A stretch of DNA of 47,591 nucleotides from Bacteroidia bacterium (GCA_025455485.1 JALOMJ010000009.1:1-47591); one strand, 5' to 3'. Shown: positions 17,986-27,733, numbered from the stretch's first letter. Notes: generated from the sequence alone by a model not told the origin. Translations and numbers: made by a program.

Positions 17986-18443
17986 AAGCCTTTTTAATTT
18001 CAATTTCAGCAATCAGTTTATTCCTTTTCAGTTGCGGTTACACATCTAACGAAAAATCAAACGAACAAAAGGAAACCGCTATTCAAAAAGAACATCATCA
18101 CGAGGATGAAAACGAAGCGATTGAACTTAACAATGGAGAAAAATGGAAAGTTGATGCCAATATGATAACTCATATTCGGAATATGGAAAATGATATTACT
18201 TCCTTCGCTAATGTTGAGCAAAAAGATTATAAATCATTATCTAATAAACTGCAATCAAATATTGATTTACTTACTTCTAATTGCACAATGAAAGGCAAGG
18301 CACACGATGAACTTCATAAGTGGCTTTTGCCCTACATGGATATGGTAAAGGAACTTTCAAACGCGAAAGACGAAACCGAGGCAACAAAACAATTTGTAAA
18401 TATTCAATCTTCGTTCACAACATTTAATCAATACTTCCAATGA
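17982..18443 (+). CDS. Periplasmic lipoprotein with His/acid cluster, unknown function
   Basis: 153 residues. Lipoprotein signal with Cys18 in LFLFSCG, then a charged linker with the cluster E37-HHH-EDENE that looks able to bind metal. The rest (about 50-153) is predicted mostly helical: ELNNGEKWKVDANMITHIRNMEND, then further helices with scattered His, Met and one Cys (TSNCTMKGKAHDELHKW). The pattern fits a helical-bundle metal or small-molecule binder in the periplasm, perhaps delivering substrate to the pump; that is inference. Both ends overlap neighbours by 4 bases. Confidence 0.75.
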   Translation: MKAFLISISAISLFLFSCGYTSNEKSNEQKETAIQKEHHHEDENEAIELNNGEKWKVDANMITHIRNMENDITSFANVEQKDYKSLSNKLQSNIDLLTSNCTMKGKAHDELHKWLLPYMDMVKELSNAKDETEATKQFVNIQSSFTTFNQYFQ

Positions 18444-18727
18444 ACCTAAAAGAATTACACACACAAGAAAAGCCGGTTTCAGCAATTTCAATTTTTAATA
18501 GTGAATTAGGAAATGCAACTGCCATACAAATTATGAAAGGTGAAATATTAAAAGAACATACCACCAAAACTCCTGCTCTGTTAATTTGTATAACAGGTGA
18601 AGTGATATTTGAAAACGAAAACGCTTTGAGAGAAACATTAAAAGTCGGAGATTTTATTAACATCGAACCAATGGTTAAACATTGGGTTGAAGGAACAATT
18701 GATAGTCAATTACTACTTATTAAATAA
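18440..18727 (+). CDS. Small cupin-domain protein
   Basis: 95 residues making a single cupin barrel: the first motif region KGEILKEHTTKTPALLICITGEVIFENENA (positions of His-Thr-Thr and the Gly of GEV fit motif 1), then LKVGDFINIEPMVKHWVEG matching motif 2 with its His. There is no signal peptide, so it is cytoplasmic. Small cupins of this type often bind a metal through His residues or act as ligand sensors. It is tightly coupled to the lipoprotein gene (ATGA) and followed after 13 bases by tolC. Substrate is unknown. Confidence 0.8.
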   Translation: MNLKELHTQEKPVSAISIFNSELGNATAIQIMKGEILKEHTTKTPALLICITGEVIFENENALRETLKVGDFINIEPMVKHWVEGTIDSQLLLIK

Positions 18728-18740
18728 AAAAAATTCACCA

Positions 18741-20081
18741 ATGAAGTTAGTAAGCATTCACAAACATTTTGTAGTCCTGCTACTTTTTGTAATAGGATTT
18801 CATACTTCGAACGCACAGGTTTGGACATTGCAACGGTGTATTGATACAGCAACGGTTCGGAATAAAAACATGCAAATGAGCAGGAATACTATTGCTATTG
18901 CTGAAGAAAAAGAGAAAGAGGCTAAAGCTAATTTAATTCCCAAGATAACAGGCAATGCCGATTATCGTTATTACTTTAATTTACCCTATCAATTAATGCC
19001 ATTGTCTGCTTTTGGAGGACCCGCAGGAGAATATAAGGCAATTCAATTTGGAGTTCCTAATAGCATCAATGCAAACTTACAATTGTCAATGCCATTGTAT
19101 AATCCGCATGTTTACGGAGCTATTCAAACAACAAAAATCGCCTCGGAATTAACTCAATTGCAATATCAAAAAACAGAAGAACAAGTCTATTTTGAAATCT
19201 CAAATCTTTATTACAACGCACAAATACTGCATCACCAATTAGCTTTTATTGACAGCAATCTTATAAATACTGAAAGGGTATTAAAAAACATTCAACTGCT
19301 CAAGGAACAATTGCTTGTTAAAGGAACAGATGTAAGTAAGGTTAAATTGCAAATATCACAATTAGCTACACAAAAAGAAACTATAAGTAGTAAATATCAT
19401 CAAGTTCTGAATGCTTTAAAATTGGCAATGGGAATTTCCATTGAACAAAATTTGCAGATTGAAGCAAAGATTCAATATCAAAACACAAAAGAATATACAC
19501 CTTCATCAACTTTAGATAGTCGTATAGTAAAAACCCAATACCGTTTATTGTCGAATGAATTAAGTACACTAAACAAATCAAGATTTTGGCCATCGCTTAA
19601 TCTTATTGGAATGTATGGCACAACAGGTTTTGGATATAACGGACTGCCAGACTCCTTTTTGGATTTTTATCCTATTGGCTATGGAGGTATTCAATTATCT
19701 TATCCGTTGTTTAATGGAACTGTAACGCAACGTAAGATTAGTCAGAAAAAACATGAAATTCAAAATAGTGAACTGCAATCCGGCCTGATTACCGAGCAAA
19801 ATAATATGCAAGTCGAAAATGCACAAATTCAAAGAGTGGTTGCAAAAAAATCGCTGGAAACAACTGCTGAACAAATTGAATTGGCAAAAGTTATTTATGA
19901 ACAAACTATACTTCAACAAAAAACAGGAACAGCGAGTTTAACTGATGTGTTACTTTCTGACAATGCTTTACGTGAAGCACAACAAACTTATCTTTCTTCT
20001 GTTATTGATTACCTCAAAGCCGATCTCGAACTTAAAAAACTAACTGGAAATATTTCAACAACTAAATTGTATCAACAATGA
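18741..20081 (+). CDS. TolC-family outer-membrane efflux protein
   Basis: 446 residues from ATG 18741, which gives a clean signal peptide (MKLVSIHKHFVVLLLFVIGFHTSNAQ); an upstream start would overlap the cupin gene in another frame. Two long alpha-helical repeats with Gln/Lys-rich coiled coils alternate with short beta segments, ending in LTGNISTTKLYQQ, as in TolC-like trimeric channels. It overlaps the adaptor gene by 4 bases (ATGA). It is the outer-membrane part of the second tripartite pump; unlike the fused pump at 10662-15239, it is a separate, non-lipidated protein. Confidence 0.9.
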   Translation: MKLVSIHKHFVVLLLFVIGFHTSNAQVWTLQRCIDTATVRNKNMQMSRNTIAIAEEKEKEAKANLIPKITGNADYRYYFNLPYQLMPLSAFGGPAGEYKAIQFGVPNSINANLQLSMPLYNPHVYGAIQTTKIASELTQLQYQKTEEQVYFEISNLYYNAQILHHQLAFIDSNLINTERVLKNIQLLKEQLLVKGTDVSKVKLQISQLATQKETISSKYHQVLNALKLAMGISIEQNLQIEAKIQYQNTKEYTPSSTLDSRIVKTQYRLLSNELSTLNKSRFWPSLNLIGMYGTTGFGYNGLPDSFLDFYPIGYGGIQLSYPLFNGTVTQRKISQKKHEIQNSELQSGLITEQNNMQVENAQIQRVVAKKSLETTAEQIELAKVIYEQTILQQKTGTASLTDVLLSDNALREAQQTYLSSVIDYLKADLELKKLTGNISTTKLYQQ

Positions 20082-21148
20082 ATACAAAAATATCAAAGCT
20101 AAAAAAAGCACTATACATCTTCATACCGTTGGCGATATTGGCCATTGTTGTAATAAAGTTGAAAAAAAACAAAGAAAGCACAATGAGTAAAGTGTATCAG
20201 TATGATAAAGAACAAGCGATTACTGTTCAGGCAGACACTTTGGCCATTGAAAATATAAATTCAGAATATTCTTATTCAGGAACATTTGATCCTTATAAGG
20301 AAACTAAGCTAAGTGCCGATATACAAGGTAAGATCAATGAAGTTTTAGTTGATGTTGGGAGTTTTGTCAATAAAGGTCAGTCATTAGTGCTGTTGGATAA
20401 TTCATTGCTAAAATTGCAATTGCAAACTGTTGAAGTGCAAATAGAAGGTTTGGAAGCCGATGTAAACCGCTACACAATTTTGAATAAAGCAGATGCAATT
20501 CAAGGTATTCAATTAGAGAAAGCAGAGTTGAGTTTAAAATCTGCAAAAGTTCAGAAAGCTACCTTGATGGAACAAATAGATAAAACTACAATCAAAGCAC
20601 CTTTTAACGGAGTAGTTACAGCTAAATTAAGTGAAGAGGGGGCATTTGCTGCTCCGGGTGTTCCTTTACTTCAAATTACAGACATTTCACAATTAAAATT
20701 CAGCGTATATGTTCCCGAAGATGAGTTAAACCAATTCAAATTAAATCAAAGCTATGTTATAACTACAGATGCTTATTCTCAAATTTCACTCTCAGGCAAA
20801 GCTACTATGATAGGCAGTAAAGCCAATATGGGCAGTAGTTTTCCTGTTCAGTTTTTGGTTCACAACACATCAGATTTGAAAATAAAATCGGGCATGTTTG
20901 GCAAAGTATATTTGAAAGAAAACAATCAAGAAAAGGGCATTATTATTGCCACATCAGCAATCGTAGGCACAGCAAATCAACCACAAGTTTATTTAATTAA
21001 AAATGGCAAATCGGTATTGCAGAATATCACTATCTTAAAAAAGATACAGAATAAAGCAGTTGTGTCAAGTGGATTAAATGAAGATGATGTTATTGTTACG
21101 AATGGATTTATTAATCTTTTTGACGGTGCAAATATTACTGTTAAATAA
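20078..21148 (+). CDS. RND efflux periplasmic adaptor (HlyD/AcrA type)
   Basis: 356 residues with an N-terminal membrane anchor (about 12-28, with no lipobox), lipoyl half-motifs ADIQGKINEVLVDVGSFVNKGQ and TIKAPFNGVVTAKLSEEGAF, a short coiled-coil hairpin between them, and a beta-barrel with the VTNGFINLFDGANITVK ending. It connects the RND pump encoded next to the TolC channel encoded before. It overlaps tolC by 4 bases and ends 12 bases before the pump gene. Confidence 0.9.
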   Translation: MNTKISKLKKALYIFIPLAILAIVVIKLKKNKESTMSKVYQYDKEQAITVQADTLAIENINSEYSYSGTFDPYKETKLSADIQGKINEVLVDVGSFVNKGQSLVLLDNSLLKLQLQTVEVQIEGLEADVNRYTILNKADAIQGIQLEKAELSLKSAKVQKATLMEQIDKTTIKAPFNGVVTAKLSEEGAFAAPGVPLLQITDISQLKFSVYVPEDELNQFKLNQSYVITTDAYSQISLSGKATMIGSKANMGSSFPVQFLVHNTSDLKIKSGMFGKVYLKENNQEKGIIIATSAIVGTANQPQVYLIKNGKSVLQNITILKKIQNKAVVSSGLNEDDVIVTNGFINLFDGANITVK

Positions 21149-21160
21149 AATCAGCGAAAA

Positions 21161-24100
21161 ATGAATATTACTGAAATTTCAATCAAACGCCCTTCTCTGA
21201 TATTAGTTCTGTTCAGTGTATTTACTTTATTAGGGTTTATCGGGTATAAAAACTTGAGTTTTGAATTAATGCCCGATTTTAATCAGCCAGTAGTGGTAAT
21301 CAAAACTGTCTATCCCGGTGCTGAACCCAATGAAGTTGAAACATCGGTTTCAAGAAAAATAGAAGATGCTTTATCCAATTTGGAAGGTGTGGATTATTTG
21401 GTTACAAAGTCATTGCCTAATGCTTCTATTCTCATTGCAAATCTAAAATACGGTACAGATTTAGATAAAGCCATGCAAGATGCGCAACGCTACATCGACA
21501 ACATCCGAAAAGATTTACCACTGGATATCTTAAGCCCTGTGATGAGTAAAGTTTCTCCCAATGATTTACCAATAATATCCATTAGTGCAACAAGTAATTT
21601 GTCAGCCACGGAGTTTTATCAAAAAATGAAAGATGATTATCTGCCGCAAATTCAACAAATAAAAGGCGTTGCAGAGATTGCCGTTTTAGGCGGCGAGGAA
21701 AGAGAAATACAAGTAAAAATAAATCAGGATAAACTAAAACTGTATAAAATTCCAATGGTTCAGGTTGTTGAAGCAATTAATCGTGCGGGATTAGACTTAC
21801 CGTCTGGAAAAGTACAAACTGAAAAAGAAAATAATTCAGTTCGCCTTACGGGAAAATTCACATCGCTGGAAGACATTAAAAATGTTCAAGTGGCTATGCC
21901 GGTTTTAGGAAGTCCGATTTATGTAAAGGATATTGCGGATGTAATTGACGGTATAAAAGAAACAACTTCCATCAGTCGTTATAATGGAAAAAATGGAATT
22001 GGTTTGCTATTGAAGAAACAAGGGGATGCCAATGCTGTTGATGTTTCAAGATTAGTTCGGGAAAAATTCAAATTCATTGAAGAACAAAATTCATATGCAG
22101 GTGTGAACTTTGTTATTGCAGACGATAGCACAGACAATACTATTGCAGCAGTTAATTCAGTAGTTTTTGATTTAATATTGGCAGTGATATTGGTTTCATT
22201 AGTGATGCTTTTATTCCTAAGAAGTTTCAGGAATTCATTGATTGTAATTGTTGCAATTCCAACTTCGTTAGTTACCGCGTTTGCCGTAATGTGGCTCTTG
22301 GGCTACACGCTCAATCTAATGACCTTACTTGCAATGTCATTAATCATTGGTATTTTGGTTGACGATGCTGTAGTTGTATTAGAAAATATTCAAAAACATT
22401 TAGACAGGGGAAAAGATAAACGAACTGCTGCAATGGATGGTCGTATGGAAATTGGCTTTGCTGCAGTGTCTATTACATTGGTTGACGTAGTGGTTTTCTT
22501 GCCTATTCTTTTTTTGCAAGTATTTGTGGCAGATATGCTTAAACAGTTTTCCGTAGTTGTGGTAACATCTACTCTTACAAGTTTATTGGTGGGCTTTACC
22601 CTCACGCCTTGGTTAGCGTCACGTATTGGAAAGAAAGAAGATTTACAACCAAGTAATTATTTCAATCGTTTCCTGCTTTGGTTTGAGCATCAGTTAGAAA
22701 ATTTCACCAATTGGTATGGCAGACAATTAGAATGGGTTTTGAGCCATAAATTAATTTTCACAGGAATTGTTTTGTTGCTTTTTGTAATGACTTTAGGCAT
22801 TATGAAACAAGGTATAATCGGAAAAGAACTTATCTCAACAGGCGACCAGGGTAAGTTCAGAATGGCTTTGGAGTTTGACAAATCCACCTCTATTCAACAA
22901 AATAACCTGATTGCCCAAAAAATTGAATCATATATTATTAAACAACCTGAAGTGGCAACGGTATTCAGCAACATTGGAGGACCAAGCACAGGCATTGGAA
23001 GTTTGGGTGTAGGTTCTGCAAACAAAACAGAATTTACCATTCAATTAAAATCCAAAAAGGAACTTAACAATGTGCCGACCGAAACAGTCATGAAAAAGCT
23101 TAGAGAAGACCTAAAGTCTAAATTTCCAGGTATAAACTATTCTATGGCGGCCTTAGGTTTAATACCACGTTCGGCTCCTATTGAAATTACTTTAAGCGGA
23201 AGCAATGTGGATTTGGTGATGAAATCTGGTGATGAATTAAAAACGGTAATTGAAAAAATTCCGGGTGCGGATAATGTGCGCTTGTCTGTGGAGGCAGGTA
23301 GCCCTGAATATAAAATATTTCCCGACAAAGATAAAATGCAACGATTGGGATTAACAACAGCTTATGTAGGCTTGAACCTAAGAACTGCGTTAACCGGAAA
23401 TGATGATGCCACTTTAACTGAGTATGGCACCGAATACCCTGTGAGAATTTGGTTAAATGAATTTAACCGACAAAATTATGATGATATTCAAAAATTTGCA
23501 ATTCTGAATCCAATGGGGCTACCAATTGAAGTAGATCAATTTGCAAGGGTAGAACGAGATAATTCTCCTTCCTTATTAGAACGTAAAGACCGTCAGCCCG
23601 CTATTACACTCACCGCTGATGCTTTGGGCAGACCATCAGGAACTGTAGCAGACGATGTAGTAAATTATCTCAAGGAAAATCCATTACCAAACGAAATACA
23701 AATGACCTGGGGTAGCGACATCAAAAGACAGAATGATAGTTTTGGTGCACTAGGTTCAGTTTTACTCATTTCGTTTTTGCTGATTTACCTGATTATGGTG
23801 GCACTTTATGACAGTTTTGTTTATCCATTTGTAGTATTATTTTCTATTCCTGTAGCCGCAATTGGGGCTTTTTTTGCCTTAAACTTATCCCTTAACAACT
23901 TGAGTTTATTTGCATTATTAGGTTTAATTATGCTCATGGGCTTAGTGGTAAAAAACGCCATACTAATAGTTGATTTTACAAATCAGTTAAAGGAAGAAGG
24001 TAAACATTTTAAAGAGGCCTTAATCATAGCCGGTAAAGGTAGAATGCGACCAATTTTAATGACAACACTATCAATGGTTGTTGGCATGCTGCCCATTGCA

Positions 24101-24277
24101 ATGGCAACCGGAACGGCAGCTGAATGGAAAAATGGCCTGGCTTGGGTAATCATCGGTGGACTTCTTTCCTCTTTAATTTTAACCGTATTTTTAGTTCCTA
24201 TGGTGTATTACATAGTTGACACCGTAAAAGAAAAGCGTTTCCTGAAAAGAGGGCACTCGAACCTGAAAAGCGCATAA
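21161..24277 (+). CDS. RND efflux permease, HAE-1 family
   Basis: 1038 residues, full length for an AcrB-like proton-driven exporter. It begins MNITEISIKRPSLILVLFS; the proton-relay residues are present as D401-D402 in GILVDDAVVVLEN and K931 in GLVVKNAILIVDF. The two periplasmic loops and the internal repeat are intact. It is the last gene of the TetR-controlled operon. The closest well-known groupings transport hydrophobic or amphiphilic drugs, but the His-rich lipoprotein and cation transporter nearby leave a metal-related role open. No terminator was recognised after the stop. Confidence 0.93.
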   Translation: MNITEISIKRPSLILVLFSVFTLLGFIGYKNLSFELMPDFNQPVVVIKTVYPGAEPNEVETSVSRKIEDALSNLEGVDYLVTKSLPNASILIANLKYGTDLDKAMQDAQRYIDNIRKDLPLDILSPVMSKVSPNDLPIISISATSNLSATEFYQKMKDDYLPQIQQIKGVAEIAVLGGEEREIQVKINQDKLKLYKIPMVQVVEAINRAGLDLPSGKVQTEKENNSVRLTGKFTSLEDIKNVQVAMPVLGSPIYVKDIADVIDGIKETTSISRYNGKNGIGLLLKKQGDANAVDVSRLVREKFKFIEEQNSYAGVNFVIADDSTDNTIAAVNSVVFDLILAVILVSLVMLLFLRSFRNSLIVIVAIPTSLVTAFAVMWLLGYTLNLMTLLAMSLIIGILVDDAVVVLENIQKHLDRGKDKRTAAMDGRMEIGFAAVSITLVDVVVFLPILFLQVFVADMLKQFSVVVVTSTLTSLLVGFTLTPWLASRIGKKEDLQPSNYFNRFLLWFEHQLENFTNWYGRQLEWVLSHKLIFTGIVLLLFVMTLGIMKQGIIGKELISTGDQGKFRMALEFDKSTSIQQNNLIAQKIESYIIKQPEVATVFSNIGGPSTGIGSLGVGSANKTEFTIQLKSKKELNNVPTETVMKKLREDLKSKFPGINYSMAALGLIPRSAPIEITLSGSNVDLVMKSGDELKTVIEKIPGADNVRLSVEAGSPEYKIFPDKDKMQRLGLTTAYVGLNLRTALTGNDDATLTEYGTEYPVRIWLNEFNRQNYDDIQKFAILNPMGLPIEVDQFARVERDNSPSLLERKDRQPAITLTADALGRPSGTVADDVVNYLKENPLPNEIQMTWGSDIKRQNDSFGALGSVLLISFLLIYLIMVALYDSFVYPFVVLFSIPVAAIGAFFALNLSLNNLSLFALLGLIMLMGLVVKNAILIVDFTNQLKEEGKHFKEALIIAGKGRMRPILMTTLSMVVGMLPIAMATGTAAEWKNGLAWVIIGGLLSSLILTVFLVPMVYYIVDTVKEKRFLKRGHSNLKSA

Positions 24278-24591
24278 GCCTTGCTCACACTGTTTTTAAA
24301 TTTCACAAAATAGTGTACGGGGTATTTCAAGGTTAGGGTATGAGCTAAGCTCAAAATTTACTCCTGCGAACGAATGTAACCCCTTCACATTTTTGAACAC
24401 TTCTGCAAGCGTTGTTCTTGAGAGTACTCCAGAAGTATTCATACTTCTTGATGAAAACGCAATTACCCTCATCATCGCCATGCCTGTTTGTGTTCAATCA
24501 AATAAATAGCTAAAATGTCTAAAGCCTGATTTTTCTCATGAAATTTTAGTGTTGATTTGGGTAACTTCGTCAAACAATTTTACACGCACTT
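24278..24591. other. 314-bp intergenic region, only weak content
   Basis: No recognisable gene or repeat. A 61-codon open frame on the minus strand (24296-24481) has no family signature, so I do not call it. TAACTTCG at 24562-24569, one mismatch from the -7 consensus, lies 22 bases before the cbpA-like start but without a well-spaced -33 TTG. No terminator hairpin was found. Confidence 0.4.
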
Positions 24592-25491
24592 ATGGAGTTC
24601 ATGGATTATTATAAAATTCTCGAAATCGATAAAACCGCCTCTACAGAAGAGATTAAAAAGGCTTATCGCAAACTGGCGAGGAAATACCATCCTGATCTGA
24701 ATCCCAACGACGCTCAGGCCAAAAAGAAGTTTCAACAGATTAATGAGGCCAACGAAGTGCTGAGCGATCCTGAAAAAAGGAAAAAGTACGATAAATACGG
24801 CAAGGACTGGGAGCGGGGAGAAGAGTACGAAAAATACCGACAGCAGCAGCAAAGCAGAGAATCCGGCGCCGGAGGACAATCCTTCGGTGGGGCGTCACAG
24901 CAGGATTTTTCCGACTTTTTTGAATCCATGTTTGGCGGATCTTATGGTGGCGATTCGTTTGGCAGGTCAACTCGTGCGAAATTCAAAGGAGAAGACATTC
25001 ATGCAGAACTCAATCTCGATCTCAACAGCGCCTTCACCACACACCAGCAAACCTTCGCTGTAAATGGCAAAAACATCAGGGTAACCATTCCCGCCGGCAT
25101 TGAACATGGACAAACCATTCGCATTCCCGGGCACGGGGGAGCAGGCCTGAACGGGGGGCCAAACGGCGACCTTTACATTACATTTGCCATTCAAAACACC
25201 ACGCCTTTCAAACGCCAGGGTGCCGACCTTTATCTTCAGCATGAAATCGGCCTTAAAACGGCCTTGCTTGGCGGCGAGGTGCTGATTCCAACCATGGGAG
25301 GTTCGGTAAAAGTGAATCTGAAACCCGAAACCCAAAATGGTACAAAAGTTAAATTACGCGGCAAGGGATTTCCTGTATACAAAAAAGAAGGAGTGTTTGG
25401 CGATTTATACGTGACGTATACCGTTAAAATTCCTACTAATTTGAGCGAGAAGCAAAAAGCATTGTTCACAGAAATTTTTAAAACTTCGTAA
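24592..25491 (+). CDS. cbpA: J-domain co-chaperone of CbpA type
   Basis: 299 residues: J domain (residues about 5-70) with HPD at 33-35, a Gly/Ser/Gln-rich linker, and two C-terminal substrate-binding domains ([48 protein letters not shown]). The cysteine-rich zinc domain of DnaJ is absent, as in CbpA. It stimulates DnaK in the cytoplasm and in E. coli is also nucleoid-associated. The next gene, 2 bases downstream, is a CbpM-like partner, which fits the call. ATG at 24601 is a possible alternative start. Confidence 0.88.
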   Translation: MEFMDYYKILEIDKTASTEEIKKAYRKLARKYHPDLNPNDAQAKKKFQQINEANEVLSDPEKRKKYDKYGKDWERGEEYEKYRQQQQSRESGAGGQSFGGASQQDFSDFFESMFGGSYGGDSFGRSTRAKFKGEDIHAELNLDLNSAFTTHQQTFAVNGKNIRVTIPAGIEHGQTIRIPGHGGAGLNGGPNGDLYITFAIQNTTPFKRQGADLYLQHEIGLKTALLGGEVLIPTMGGSVKVNLKPETQNGTKVKLRGKGFPVYKKEGVFGDLYVTYTVKIPTNLSEKQKALFTEIFKTS

Positions 25492-25493
25492 AC

Positions 25494-25811
25494 ATGGAAC
25501 AAAACGATTTAATACCAATTGAAGAGCTTTGCCGTCATTACGCGGTTGAATCAAGGTTTGTTTCAGATTTAAACGAGTACGCATTGCTTGATTTTGTGCC
25601 TTTGGAGCAAACACTCTACCTGCGCAAAACCCAATTAAACGAATTCGAGATGTTGTGCCGTATGCATTATGATCTCGAAATTAATTTGGCAGGAATGGAC
25701 GCTATTACACATTTACTTCAAAAAATCAAAACCATGCAGGAGGAGTTAAATGATTTGCGTTTGCGTGCCGACCTGGATCTTTCTGATGATTTCCATGAAG
25801 CTTTGGAATAA
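25494..25811 (+). CDS. cbpM: CbpM-like chaperone modulator
   Basis: 105 residues. N-terminal MerR-like helix segment (LIPIEELCRHYAVESRFVSDLNEYALLDF) and a C-terminal helix (about 68-100) rich in Gln and Glu, as in CbpM, which binds the J domain of CbpA and inhibits it. It starts 2 bases after the cbpA-like stop. Similarity is by pattern and context; the family is weakly conserved, so the call rests partly on the adjacent cbpA. Confidence 0.82.
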   Translation: MEQNDLIPIEELCRHYAVESRFVSDLNEYALLDFVPLEQTLYLRKTQLNEFEMLCRMHYDLEINLAGMDAITHLLQKIKTMQEELNDLRLRADLDLSDDFHEALE

Positions 25812-25857
25812 ACACAGCAGTAGTAAATTTTTGACTGTGCCATTACAAATAAAAAAT

Positions 25858-25865
25858 TAAATTTG
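25858..25865 (+). promoter_or_regulatory. -7 promoter element for the ClC gene
   Basis: TAAATTTG, a perfect -7 box. The nearest TTG (25831-25833) is 24 bases upstream, slightly long. A TTG codon in this box (25863) could be mistaken for the gene start. Confidence 0.5.
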
Positions 25866-25901
25866 GATTCACAACACGTTCCAAAAGTGCTGTGCTTGCA
25901 A

Positions 25902-27686
25902 ATGAAGTACCTGTTTGAAATCATAAATGTCAGCAAAAGGCCTTTGCTTTGGGTTCAGGGTCGTACAAACCCCAAACAGTTTATTATCGTAAGTGCCATA
26001 TTGGTTGGTTTAACCGGAGGTTTGGCAGCAGTGGTATTAAAACAGGCTGTGCACCTGGTGGGCAAAGCCATTGGGCTATTGTCCCTTGAAAATTTATGGT
26101 TAGTGGCGCTTACACCCATGCTTGGCATTTCTTTGTGTGTGGTGTATGTACGGTATTTCAACAAAAATAAACTGGGTAAGGGTTTGTCCAATATCTTGTA
26201 TTCCATTGCCCGCAAGTCAAGTATTTTGCCTAAAGATCAAACCTACAGTCACATTATTACGAGTGCGTTAACGGTGGGTTTAGGTGGTTCTGCCGGTGTT
26301 GAATCACCAATAGTAACAACAGGTTCGGCTATTGGTTCCAATTTCGGAAAGGCCTATAAATTAAATTATAAAGAACGCACTTTGTTATTGGCTTGTGGGG
26401 CAGCCGCCGGTATTGCCGGCGCTTTTAATACGCCTATTGCAGGGGTGTTGTTTACGTTAGAGGTGTTGTTGGTTGAAGCTAATATTTCAGCGTTTATCCC
26501 CATTCTTATTGCAGCGGCAAGCGGTGCCCTTTGTTCAGAGGTTATTTTGGGCGACGATGTGTTGTTGAATTTTAAGTTGCAAGAACCTTTTAACTACATC
26601 AATGTGCCATTTTATTTTTTACTGGGAATCGTTACAGGTATTGGGGCCGTATACTATTCAAAAGTTTTTCGGTTTTCAGAAAACCTTTTCAAAAGGTTTA
26701 AAAACAAGTTGGTATTGAGAACAGTTATCGCCGGATTGGGTTTATTTGCCTTGATTTTATTATTTCCTCCCTTATTGGGCGAGGGGTATTCAACAATTAA
26801 GTCACTTTCTAATCTGCATCCCGGAGAGGTGTTCGAAAATGCTTTTTTTAAATCGTTAATCAACCAAAAAATTTGGTTGTACAGTTTGTTAACTTTGGTG
26901 TTGTTTTTTAAACCGGTAGCCACAGGGTTCACATTGGGAGGTGGGGGCAACGGCGGAAATTTTGCCCCGTCTTTATTTATGGGCGCCATACTCGGCTTTT
27001 TATTTGCCAGTTTGGTGAATGAAACCGGCATCACCCATTTGCCGGTAAGTAATTTTGCCCTTGTGGCAATGGCCGGGATTTTGAGTGGATTTTTTCATGC
27101 CCCGCTTACAGGCATATTTTTGATAGCAGAAATTACGGGAGGGTATGAGTTAATTATCCCCCTGATGATAGTTTCGGCTTTAAGTTATGCGGTATCTAAG
27201 GCGTTTATGCCCCTCAGTCTTGATATGCAAAAACTTCAGGAGAAAGAGAAAATCATTACTTCCAGCACCGATGATTATTTATTAAGCAGCTTCAGACTGG
27301 ATTCTATAATTGAAAATGATTTTTCAAGTGTATCCATCAATTGCACGCTTGGCGATTTGGTGGAGGTGATATCCAATTCAAAACGCAATGTGTTTCCGGT
27401 TCTTGACAATAATTTAAATTTAAAGGGTTTGGTTACTATTGACGATATTCGTGAGGTGATGTTCAAGCAGGAGTTTTATTCCAAAATAAGTGTCCGCGAA
27501 TTAATGCACCAAACCCGTCACATGATCACTGAAAAGGATGACATTCGATCGGCGCTTAAACTGTTCGACGAATCCCATTTGTGGAATATTCCCGTTGTAC
27601 TCAATAATGAATACAAAGGCTTTATCTCAAAATCAACAATACTTGAAAAGTACCGCGAGGCCCTGCTAAAAAGTTCTATCGAGTGA
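25902..27686 (+). CDS. ClC-family chloride channel with C-terminal CBS pair
   Basis: 594 residues from ATG 25902; a longer TTG start at 25863 lies inside the -7 promoter box. The membrane part has the ClC helices, the gating-Glu motif GSAGVESPIVTTG, the GGGGNGGNFAPSLFMG motif and late helices (FHAPLTGIFLIAEITGGYE). Two CBS domains follow (about 460-590). Where E. coli ClcA has a second Glu needed for proton coupling (E203 in the LFIIEEM stretch), this protein reads LFTLEVLL, with Val in that position, as in channel-type ClCs. It could therefore be a passive channel rather than a Cl-/H+ antiporter. It lies 90 bases after cbpM and has its own promoter box. Confidence 0.88.
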   Translation: MKYLFEIINVSKRPLLWVQGRTNPKQFIIVSAILVGLTGGLAAVVLKQAVHLVGKAIGLLSLENLWLVALTPMLGISLCVVYVRYFNKNKLGKGLSNILYSIARKSSILPKDQTYSHIITSALTVGLGGSAGVESPIVTTGSAIGSNFGKAYKLNYKERTLLLACGAAAGIAGAFNTPIAGVLFTLEVLLVEANISAFIPILIAAASGALCSEVILGDDVLLNFKLQEPFNYINVPFYFLLGIVTGIGAVYYSKVFRFSENLFKRFKNKLVLRTVIAGLGLFALILLFPPLLGEGYSTIKSLSNLHPGEVFENAFFKSLINQKIWLYSLLTLVLFFKPVATGFTLGGGGNGGNFAPSLFMGAILGFLFASLVNETGITHLPVSNFALVAMAGILSGFFHAPLTGIFLIAEITGGYELIIPLMIVSALSYAVSKAFMPLSLDMQKLQEKEKIITSSTDDYLLSSFRLDSIIENDFSSVSINCTLGDLVEVISNSKRNVFPVLDNNLNLKGLVTIDDIREVMFKQEFYSKISVRELMHQTRHMITEKDDIRSALKLFDESHLWNIPVVLNNEYKGFISKSTILEKYREALLKSSIE

Positions 27687-27733
27687 TGCATGGCAGTGTG
27701 TAACCCAATCAAATTTTCTAAATTATACGTGCT

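Noticed and set aside
24296..24481. 61-codon minus-strand frame in the gap after the RND gene
   Set aside because: No signal peptide, motif or promoter, and not recognisable as a fragment of a known family.
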